Of a stretch of DNA of 12,763 nucleotides, positions 1 through 5,246 are shown piece after piece; positions within the stretch are counted from its first letter, which is position 1, and every line of letters begins with the position of its first letter. Below the pieces are notes generated by a model. The model saw nothing but the letters and a program-made list of their open reading frames with translations, had not been told where the DNA came from and did not search any database. Source of the DNA: DAINRZ01 sp964634885 (GTDB lineage: Bacteria; Bacteroidota; Ignavibacteria; Kapaibacteriales; UBA2268); the NCBI GenBank assembly GCA_964634885.1, contig CAZWLN010000089.1, positions 1 through 12,763 on the forward strand, in the 5' to 3' direction. Made by a program: the position numbers and the translations under genes.

Positions 1-99
1 ATACAGGTAACCGCTCAGTACGCCGGCTGCCATTGCCAGGAATATCCAAAGTGTAAGGTATCTGTCGAGGAAACTGAGTTTCCCTGAAATTTTTTCCAT
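1..99 (-). CDS. acr3: ACR3-family arsenite efflux permease, N-terminal fragment
   Basis: Partial gene cut by the left window edge; only the first 33 codons are present. The protein starts MEKISGKLSFLDRYLTLWIF and continues into a hydrophobic helix rich in Ala, Gly and Leu. This matches the characteristic start of ACR3 (bile-acid/arsenite transporter superfamily), an inner-membrane As(III)/proton exporter of about 350 residues. The LSFLDRYLTLW stretch before the first helix is the recognisable part. The ATG follows the TAA of the outer-membrane protein gene with no intervening base, and an AGAGGA ribosome site lies inside that gene's last codons, so translation is probably coupled. It would be the last visible gene of the ars island. 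The conserved Cys and Glu of the transport site lie outside the window, so family assignment rests on the N terminus and context. Confidence 0.85.
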   Translation of the reverse strand, partial: MEKISGKLSFLDRYLTLWIFLAMAAGVLSGYLY

Positions 100-1032
100 T
101 TATTCCTCTAAAATGTCTGAAAGGTTGTTTTGCCAGGTAAGCATCAGCCCTAATGAATAGGCGTTGGACAACTGCTTCCCGTTATAGTATTTGTAGAACG
201 GCAGGTCGAACAAAGCCGTAAAGTAGAAATTATCAATCTTATAGCTTATCTGGGGCGAAGCGACAAACAACAGGCTGCCCGAGTCACGGACGTCACGGCC
301 AGCGTATTGATCTTTTGCCCTGTATTCGTTCCTGACTTCGAGTGCGCCGCTCAGGTTATCAATTATCGATTTTGAAACCAACAACGATGAGAATGTCGAA
401 AAGCCGTAGAGGTAGCTTTTGCTGTTTTCGGCATTAAACTCAGCCCTGTTAATCAGGAAGAAATGCAATCCGCTGCTTTTGTAACCCTTGTGGAGGAACG
501 AGTGGACAATCAGGCCAAAGGCTCCCGTCGAAGGTAAAATATTCTGTGGCGCCTTGTCTTCAGTGAAGTTCAGCGGCACCCTGGCCCCCAGGCCGGCAGT
601 GTATTCCCATTCATCGACCATGCTGCTGTATATGTTATACTTGGCAGAAAGGCTGACGTGAGAGAAACCGCTGCTGTACAACCTGTACTGGAAGAAGTCC
701 TGCATCTTCTCAGCGAAATAGCCCGATTCGAGTTCCAGGGTCAGGTCTTCCGTCAGGCCGTAACCCGCGTTGATTCCAACATACTGGTAATAGTAATCTT
801 TCACCACCCTGCCCGAATCTGTTTTACTGTCTCCAGCAAAGTAATCATTGCCGTAGCCGTATCTGTAGAACATTGAAGCCCTGAGGTGGCCTTCACGCAG
901 TACACCTATGTTTGCCGAACCGCCAATCGGCGTAAGGCCGCCGACAGCAGCCCCGCCCATGCATGTACACTGGGCAAATGCCATCTCCGTTAACACAAGA
1001 GCTGCAATTATGACAACAATAAATAGTTTCAT
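100..1032 (-). CDS. Predicted outer-membrane beta-barrel protein of the ars island, CxC at mature N terminus
   Basis: 310 residues. A signal peptide (residues 1-20, MKLFIVVIIAALVLTEMAFA) ends in an AFA|Q signal-peptidase I site. The mature protein begins Q-C22-T-C24-M-G-G, then a Gly-rich linker and many alternating amphipathic stretches rich in Tyr, Phe and Gly (YRYGYGNDYF, YYYQYVGINAGYGL, SLSAKYNIYSS), typical of an outer-membrane barrel. Cys22 is not preceded by a proper lipobox (Gln at -1), so lipidation is unlikely. No other cysteine is present, which makes the CxC pair stand out as a possible thiol or metalloid site. It lies 30 nt after the ArsG/CcdA-like gene and abuts acr3, so it belongs to the arsenic operon. 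No clear Shine-Dalgarno precedes the ATG. I do not recognise a named family; a transport or metal-sensing role is inference from location only. Confidence 0.75.
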   Translation of the reverse strand: MKLFIVVIIAALVLTEMAFAQCTCMGGAAVGGLTPIGGSANIGVLREGHLRASMFYRYGYGNDYFAGDSKTDSGRVVKDYYYQYVGINAGYGLTEDLTLELESGYFAEKMQDFFQYRLYSSGFSHVSLSAKYNIYSSMVDEWEYTAGLGARVPLNFTEDKAPQNILPSTGAFGLIVHSFLHKGYKSSGLHFFLINRAEFNAENSKSYLYGFSTFSSLLVSKSIIDNLSGALEVRNEYRAKDQYAGRDVRDSGSLLFVASPQISYKIDNFYFTALFDLPFYKYYNGKQLSNAYSLGLMLTWQNNLSDILEE

Positions 1033-1062
1033 ATTAATATTTTATTTTTCTGTTCAACAGCA

Positions 1063-1758
1063 TTATAATGTCTGGTAAATGAAATAAAGGCCGCCGAAGA
1101 TCACCAGGACTCCGCACACCCAACGGACATACTTAAGGGAGCGGGATTTGCCCGACCAGTCGAGATATTGCTGTACCTTACCGGCCAGAGTCCCGGCTAT
1201 TACAATCACTAAGCAGTGCCCAACGGCAAAAACCATCATCAGTATTACGGCATTCGGCAGGTTTGTACGACCGATTTCAAACACAACTCCAAGCACCGGA
1301 GCCATGAATGCAAATGTACAGGGGCCAAGCCCGACTCCAAACAGCACACCCAGTACAAGGGCTGCGAGCAGGCCTTTCTGTTTTGTTCCGCCGATTTTCA
1401 GCCCTAAGCGCGACAGGTCAATCACATCGAAGAAATACAATCCGACGACGAAAAAGACAGCAGCCACGAGATAGTTGCCTACTACTCCGGTGTCGCCGAT
1501 GATGCCCCCGAGGGATGCCGTAATCACTCCGATCAGGGCAATGGTAAGCATTATGCCAAGGGCAAAAACAAGGGACAGAGTGAATGATTTCTTAGCCGTA
1601 ACACCCGCCTGGGTATTGATGAAGCCGATGACAAGCGGAATGCTTGACAGGTGGCAGGGGCTGAGTACAATGCTGAGTATGCCCCAGGTAAAAGACGCAA
1701 TAAGCGCCAGCCCGTAATTGGCATAGAGCAGTTCATACAAAGAATCGAATATATCCAT
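1063..1758 (-). CDS. arsG: ArsG-family / CcdA-DsbD-like inner-membrane protein
   Basis: 231 residues, almost entirely hydrophobic, with about six membrane segments in two repeated halves. Each half carries one conserved cysteine in a Pro-Cys motif: LSPC35H in the first and GLGPC147TF in the second. This is the CcdA/DsbD membrane-domain pattern, in which the two cysteines pass reducing equivalents across the membrane. Proteins of this kind encoded in ars operons are also classed as ArsG-type aromatic arsenical efflux permeases, the partner of ArsE and ArsF. An ArsF-like and two ArsE-like small proteins lie just upstream, so ArsG is the preferred call; a general thiol-electron carrier is the alternative. 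The ATG is one base after the TGA of the thioredoxin lipoprotein, with a GGGG-containing ribosome site inside that gene, indicating translational coupling. Confidence 0.8.
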   Translation of the reverse strand: MDIFDSLYELLYANYGLALIASFTWGILSIVLSPCHLSSIPLVIGFINTQAGVTAKKSFTLSLVFALGIMLTIALIGVITASLGGIIGDTGVVGNYLVAAVFFVVGLYFFDVIDLSRLGLKIGGTKQKGLLAALVLGVLFGVGLGPCTFAFMAPVLGVVFEIGRTNLPNAVILMMVFAVGHCLVIVIAGTLAGKVQQYLDWSGKSRSLKYVRWVCGVLVIFGGLYFIYQTL

Positions 1759-1759
1759 G

Positions 1760-2194
1760 TCACCCCTTCGCTTTAACGCCCTGGCCCTGGAGTATCTTAT
1801 CTATCTCTGCCAGGGGATAATAGCCTTCGTGCCTGTGGAATTCTTTACCGTTCCTGTCGATGAACACCTGGGTTGGGATCAGTTGTATCTTGTATTCCTT
1901 TGCCCTGGCCGGTTCCTTGTTAACATCGTAGAAAACGACTTTTACCTGGGCGCCGTATTTCTTCTCTACTTCTTTCATCACTTCCTGCATTTTCTTACAG
2001 GGAATGCAATTCACAGAGCCGAGCTCGACGAACGTTACGAGCGGAGCGCTCTGTTCTACGCTGCCTTCCTGGACAGGAGCCGCTGTTTCAGTCACTGTTT
2101 TCGTCGTGTCGGCATTCTTTCCGTCAACGGACGGTTTGTTGCAAGCGCCCAGCAGAACTGCCGCGGCAATCATAATAATCGGAAAATACTTCAT
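1760..2194 (-). CDS. Thioredoxin-fold lipoprotein (CIPC active site)
   Basis: 144 residues. A lipoprotein signal peptide ends in the lipobox LLGAC with lipidation expected on Cys18. A Thr/Glu/Gln-rich linker (about residues 19-50) leads into a compact thioredoxin domain (about 51-140). The active site is C63-I-P-C66, preceded by FVELGSVN, and the cis-proline loop is I106-P107-T108. The protein should sit on the periplasmic face of a membrane. CIPC is unusual beside thioredoxin CGPC; the Pro before the second Cys is kept. The product of the next gene, a CcdA/DsbD-like membrane protein, is the natural electron donor, as DsbD is for periplasmic thioredoxins. A strong AAGGAGG ribosome site lies inside the end of the preceding gene, whose TAA is one base before this ATG. 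What it reduces is not known; arsenical, ArsF or the barrel CxC are possible. Confidence 0.9.
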   Translation of the reverse strand: MKYFPIIMIAAAVLLGACNKPSVDGKNADTTKTVTETAAPVQEGSVEQSAPLVTFVELGSVNCIPCKKMQEVMKEVEKKYGAQVKVVFYDVNKEPARAKEYKIQLIPTQVFIDRNGKEFHRHEGYYPLAEIDKILQGQGVKAKG

Positions 2195-2195
2195 A

Positions 2196-2435
2196 TTACT
2201 GCGCCTCCTTCAGCCATTTCAGAATATCGCTGTCTTTGGGCACAGAGCCGTAGCTCACCACTTTTTCGTTGACGACCAGACCAGGAGTCATCATGATGCC
2301 GTACTTCATGATGTCCTGCAGGTCAGTTACTTTTTCGACGACCGCATCGATGGCGTTAGCGGCAATGATTTCTTTCACTTTCTTTTCGAGATTAGAGCAC
2401 TTGGAACAACCTGTCCCGAGAACTTTCACATTCAT
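2196..2435 (-). CDS. Small thioredoxin-like redox protein, CSKC (ArsE-like)
   Basis: 79 residues, the whole length of the small 'redox-active disulfide protein' family (TIGR00412/thioredoxin_3, MTH895 type). The active site is C10-S-K-C13 after the first strand VKVLGTG, and the cis-Pro loop is T50-P51. It has no signal peptide, so it should be cytoplasmic. It is a clear paralogue of the protein at 2863-3105: same length, CxxC at 10/13 and TP at 50/51, but different residues between the cysteines, which suggests different redox potentials or partners. It lies between arsF and the thioredoxin lipoprotein, with an AAAGGTG ribosome site six bases before the ATG. Small thioredoxin-like proteins in this position correspond to ArsE in arsEFG clusters as I understand that literature; I give no symbol because two candidates are present. 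Confidence 0.88.
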   Translation of the reverse strand: MNVKVLGTGCSKCSNLEKKVKEIIAANAIDAVVEKVTDLQDIMKYGIMMTPGLVVNEKVVSYGSVPKDSDILKWLKEAQ

Positions 2436-2452
2436 AGAACACCTTTTAATAA

Positions 2453-2866
2453 TTAATCATTCAATAATTTTTTGACTTCTTTTTCTACGTATTTGCTGAA
2501 TTTGTCGTAATCGCTGGAATAGTCCCAGATCTTGTCGAGGTTCTTCCACTTGACGACCTTGCCGTTAACGCGCTTCCTGATGATGAGCGTCTGTGAGTCA
2601 AACTTGTAATCATCCTGGTAGTGCTGGTTTTCAGGCTGGAGGAAATCGAGCGAGGTATAGGTCAGCGTCTTGTTTTTCAGTTCTTTCGAGAAATAGAAAT
2701 CGACGCTGTTTTTCACGAACTCCTCGATTGTCAGGCAGCCCTGGCAGCGAATGGTAGCGTGGAAATACAACACATCGACAGTTGCCTTGTTTTGTTTTGC
2801 GTCAAGATCGCCTGCCAAAAGCAGTACCAGAAGCGGCAGGGAAAGGATAAACATTAATTTTTTCAT
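2453..2866 (-). CDS. arsF: ArsF-family secreted thiol protein (nitroaryl-arsenical reductase subunit type)
   Basis: 137 residues. A signal peptide (MKKLMFILSLPLLVLLLAG, cleavage near LDA|K at 23/24) precedes a thioredoxin-like fold. The motif VLYFHATIRC41QGC44 gives a CxxC at the start of the first helix, followed by a second block around YTSLDF and a third, FDSQTLIIRKRVNGKVVKWKNLDKIWDY. The Y-F-H-x-T-x-R-C-x-x-C pattern and the G-x-V-x-x-W-x-N-L-D stretch are the ones I associate with ArsF-family proteins, described as subunits needed to reduce nitrophenyl arsenicals such as roxarsone. The gene overlaps the previous one by four bases (ATGA), and arsE-like and ArsG-like genes surround it. The N terminus implies export to the periplasm, so reduction would happen outside the cytoplasm. 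Function is by family and context; substrate is not shown. Confidence 0.8.
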   Translation of the reverse strand: MKKLMFILSLPLLVLLLAGDLDAKQNKATVDVLYFHATIRCQGCLTIEEFVKNSVDFYFSKELKNKTLTYTSLDFLQPENQHYQDDYKFDSQTLIIRKRVNGKVVKWKNLDKIWDYSSDYDKFSKYVEKEVKKLLND

Positions 2867-3105
2867 AGATTAGCTCCGTTGATATATTCTTTTAATTCAT
2901 TGACTGTCGGGACTTTACCGTAGAAGATCAATTTCTCGTCGATGACAAGTGCCGGTGTTTTCATTACTCCGTATTCTGCAATTTTTGCATAGTCGGAAAT
3001 TTTAAATATCTCAGCATCAATATTCAGCTCCTTTACTGCAGTGTGTACCCTTTGTTCGAGTGTTTTACAGTTGACACAGCCGGGGCCAAGTACAAGTATA
3101 TCCAT
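2863..3105 (-). CDS. Small thioredoxin-like redox protein, CVNC (ArsE-like)
   Basis: 80 residues, cytoplasmic, no signal peptide. It has the same layout as its paralogue at 2196-2435: first strand DILVLGPG, active site C10-V-N-C13, cis-Pro loop T50-P51 and a C-terminal helix NELKEYINGA. It is first in the six-gene thiol block and has an AAAGGA ribosome site nine bases before the ATG. Its stop overlaps the arsF start in ATGA, so the two are translationally coupled and may act as a pair; this makes it the better candidate for the ArsE role. The likely job is to supply electrons on the cytoplasmic side to the CcdA/DsbD-like membrane protein or directly to an arsenical reductase. That role is inference; the fold and active site are plain. 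Confidence 0.88.
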   Translation of the reverse strand: MDILVLGPGCVNCKTLEQRVHTAVKELNIDAEIFKISDYAKIAEYGVMKTPALVIDEKLIFYGKVPTVNELKEYINGANL

Positions 3106-3137
3106 TTGTGTTATCCTTTATGTTGTTTAAAATATCT

Positions 3138-3248
3138 TCAATTAATTTTCAAATATCGAATTTCAAATATCAAATGAAAAAGTATAATGACATTTATCAT
3201 TATTGAGAATAAAATCAGTCTGTCTTGTATATCAAACTTACCTTTCAT
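3138..3248 (-). pseudogene. Decayed start of a four-helix-bundle (S23 / 23S rRNA IVS type) protein gene
   Basis: A 36-codon frame runs from the ATG at 3248 to the TGA at 3138. Its start, MKGKFDIQDRLILFSIMINV, closely resembles the first helix of four-helix-bundle (S23-like) proteins, whose members usually start with F-D-x-x-D-R-L-x-x-F-a and are about 115-130 residues long. Similarity stops after about 20 residues; the rest (ILFHLIFEIRYLKIN) is encoded by AT-rich direct repeats and is probably not protein-like. The fragment therefore looks like a gene truncated from its 3' side. It lies in the gap between the permease and the thiol-protein operon, inside a pair of 13-bp inverted repeats. Recognition is by memory of the family motif and the match is short, so confidence is moderate. 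Confidence 0.5.
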
Positions 3249-3318
3249 ATCAATTTTCCCATTATATTCATTCTTTTTTACTTTAATATTTGTAGTTATT
3301 ATTCATCATTTGATATTT
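3165..3318. repeat. 13-bp inverted repeats bounding the S23 relic
   Basis: AAATATCAAATGA at 3165-3177 is the exact reverse complement of TCATTTGATATTT at 3306-3318, with 128 nt between. The left arm is also part of a tandem pair: TTCAAATATC occurs at 3149-3158 and again at 3162-3171. The S23-like relic starts inside the right arm and its reading frame runs across the left one. This could be a small internally deleted mobile unit. In DNA this AT-rich some repetition is expected, so the mobile interpretation is an inference. Confidence 0.45.
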
Positions 3319-3346
3319 CATAAAACCATTCTTATCTGCTAATCCA

Positions 3347-4414
3347 TTAAAACACAATATTAAACAAAAATCCGACAATCATAATACCCACGGCTACTAT
3401 TCCAATGAACGTGAACAGCAGAGGGTACTTCAGCACTTTCTTCAGGATAATCGCTTCGGGCAGCGACAGTCCTATTACCGCCATCATGAAAGCAAGAGAC
3501 GTACCAAGCGAAGCGCCTTTCTCGAGCAGCACCTGGACAATCGGAATTATTCCTGCCGCATTCGAGTACATCGGCACGCCGAACAGCACTGCCAGCGGCA
3601 CCGAATACCACACATCCTTACCCATGAACGAAGCCATGAAGTCCGCGGGGACATAGCCGTGTACACCCGCTCCAACGGCAATGCCGGCAACGATGTATAT
3701 CCAGACCTTGGAAACGATTTCCTTCACTGCAGTAAAGCCCGCATCGATCCTGTGGTTGAACGTCGTTTTTTCTTCGGCCATCTCTAATTTCCCGGCTTTA
3801 ACCTGATAGACCCAGTCCTGTACCCATTTTTCCAACTTAAGCCTGCCGATGAGCCACCCGGAAAAGATGGCAATGGCAAGTCCTGTGGAAACGTAGATCA
3901 GGGCCGTCTTCCAGCCGAACAACCCAAAAAGCAGCACAAGAGCCACTTCATTGATCATCGGTGCGGCGACGAGGAAGGAAAATGTTACTCCCAGGGGTAT
4001 CCCGCTCTCGACAAAGCCCAGGAACAAAGGTATTGCCGAACAGGTGCAGAAAGGAGTGACAATGCCTAAGGAAGCGGCCATTATGTTGCCGGCAAACAAC
4101 GGTTTGCCCTCCAGAGCTTTCCGGGTCTTCTCCGGCGAAAACCAGCTCCTGATGATTCCGACTGCGAAAACAATCAGCGTCAGCAGCAGGAGTACCTTGG
4201 GTACTTCGAAGATGAAGAACCACACTGCTTCCGACAGGTGGGCTGCTCTGTCCATCCCGAAAACATCATAGACTATTAAGTTGGAGATGGGTTCGAGGTA
4301 GTGATAGACGGCCGCCCACACGGGTATCAGCATAATTGGGATTAGTACTTTGTGCCTTTTGAAGACTGAACCGGCAACCTTACTGCCTTCAACCATTACA
4401 TTCATTTCCTGCAT
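3347..4414 (-). CDS. arsP: ArsP-type permease (COG0701/DUF318), probable organoarsenical exporter
   Basis: 355 residues with about eight to ten membrane segments and a hydrophilic middle loop around residues 190-225. The diagnostic motif is T120-P-F-C-T-C-S-A-I-P, with cysteines 123 and 125, followed by LFLGFVESGIPLGVTFSFL and APMINE (151-156). A second family motif, GVPMYSNAAGIIPI, lies at 279-292. This is the predicted-permease family that includes ArsP, known in Campylobacter to export trivalent methyl- and aryl-arsenicals. The gene follows arsM with one base between the TAA and its ATG, which fits export of the methylated products of ArsM. A second in-frame ATG at 4405 (residue 4) is possible; neither has a strong ribosome site, and coupling to arsM favours 4414. 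Many COG0701 proteins have other roles, so arsP is a context-supported call. Confidence 0.82.
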   Translation of the reverse strand: MQEMNVMVEGSKVAGSVFKRHKVLIPIMLIPVWAAVYHYLEPISNLIVYDVFGMDRAAHLSEAVWFFIFEVPKVLLLLTLIVFAVGIIRSWFSPEKTRKALEGKPLFAGNIMAASLGIVTPFCTCSAIPLFLGFVESGIPLGVTFSFLVAAPMINEVALVLLFGLFGWKTALIYVSTGLAIAIFSGWLIGRLKLEKWVQDWVYQVKAGKLEMAEEKTTFNHRIDAGFTAVKEIVSKVWIYIVAGIAVGAGVHGYVPADFMASFMGKDVWYSVPLAVLFGVPMYSNAAGIIPIVQVLLEKGASLGTSLAFMMAVIGLSLPEAIILKKVLKYPLLFTFIGIVAVGIMIVGFLFNIVF

Positions 4415-4415
4415 C

Positions 4416-5204
4416 TTACTTGTCTGCTCTAACAGTGATACTTACTATTTCTACTCCCGACTGCCTGAAAGCCTTAAGCTCATCTTCACTAAGGACACCG
4501 AGCAGCGCCTCGTCCGGAAGTTCAATTTCCTTTTCTTTTGCAATCGTAACACCGGTGAAACCGGTCCTGTCGATGATGCCTAAGTATCTCTCCATCGGTA
4601 GCGCCCCGGCAATGCACCCTGTGTACAGGCCTACAGCTTTTTTCATTTTTTCCGGCAATTCACCTTTGATGACGACATCCGAAACACAGAAATGGCCCCC
4701 TGTTTTCAGTACCCTGTATATCTCGCTGAAAGCCTTACTCTTGTCGGGCACTAAGTTCAGGACGCAGTTGCTGATCACTACGTCCACAGAGCCGCTTTCG
4801 ACGGGCATATTCTCTATGTCCCCTTTTCGGAAACCGACGTTCTCGAAGCCGAGTTTCCGCCGGTTTGCCTGCGCCTTGGCAATCATCTCGTCGGAGAAAT
4901 CTATGCCGATGACTCTGCCGTCTTCTCCTACCAGGTTATGTGCTATGAAAACATCGTTGCCGGCGCCGGAGCCAAGGTCGAGAACCGTGTCTCCGGGTTT
5001 GATTGCCGCGTATTCCGTCGGCAGGCCGCAGCCGAGCCCAAGGTCGGCGTCGGGGACATAGCCTTCGACTTTGCTGTAATCGTCGCTGATGTTTGTAATA
5101 TCGGTCTCTGTACCGCAGCAGCCACAGCCGCAGGACTGGTTCAGAACCGCTAACTGGGAATATTTTTCCCTAACCGCATTTTTAATTTCTTCCGGATTTT
5201 CCAT
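4416..5204 (-). CDS. arsM: Arsenite S-adenosylmethionine methyltransferase
   Basis: 262 residues, the normal length for a bacterial ArsM. An N-terminal region with a cysteine cluster C25-G-C-G-C-C30 precedes the conserved L-G-L-G-C59-G-L-P. The SAM-binding motif is VLDLGSGAGND (74-84), with the acidic end of the second strand at D102 and the D129-I-E-N-M-P motif. The As(III)-binding cysteines expected for the family are C59, C147 (ISNCVLNL) and C197 (YTGCIAGAL), all present. The enzyme transfers methyl groups from SAM to As(III), giving mono- and dimethylated trivalent species in the cytoplasm. It is 42 nt after the arsC fusion gene and almost touches the permease gene, suggesting a methylate-and-export pair. 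A weak GAGA-type ribosome site precedes the ATG. All key residues are intact. Confidence 0.95.
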   Translation of the reverse strand: MENPEEIKNAVREKYSQLAVLNQSCGCGCCGTETDITNISDDYSKVEGYVPDADLGLGCGLPTEYAAIKPGDTVLDLGSGAGNDVFIAHNLVGEDGRVIGIDFSDEMIAKAQANRRKLGFENVGFRKGDIENMPVESGSVDVVISNCVLNLVPDKSKAFSEIYRVLKTGGHFCVSDVVIKGELPEKMKKAVGLYTGCIAGALPMERYLGIIDRTGFTGVTIAKEKEIELPDEALLGVLSEDELKAFRQSGVEIVSITVRADK

Positions 5205-5246
5205 TTTTCTATCTCACATCTTAAAATTAACATTAAATGATTTATA

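Larger units (their letters stand above)
3106..3346. other. 241-bp AT-rich gap inside the ars island
   Basis: This gap splits the island into arsR-arsC-arsM-permease and the six-gene thiol block. Apart from the S23 relic and its inverted repeats I see an AAAGGA ribosome site (3114-3120) for the downstream gene. I do not see a convincing promoter, a copy of the ArsR operator or a hairpin with a T-run. Whether the thiol block is read from the arsR promoter or from its own promoter cannot be settled from the sequence. Confidence 0.6.

Noticed and set aside
1757..2272. Plus-strand frame of 171 codons opposite the thioredoxin lipoprotein and small thioredoxin genes
   Set aside because: It lies wholly antisense to two genes with clear active-site motifs, lacks a ribosome site and has no recognisable domain; it is a codon-bias shadow.
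3121..3180. Tandem TTCAAATATC motifs as regulator-binding sites for the thiol operon
   Set aside because: They fall in the tail of the S23-like relic and in its inverted repeats, do not match the ArsR operator, and AT-rich repetition of this kind is common.
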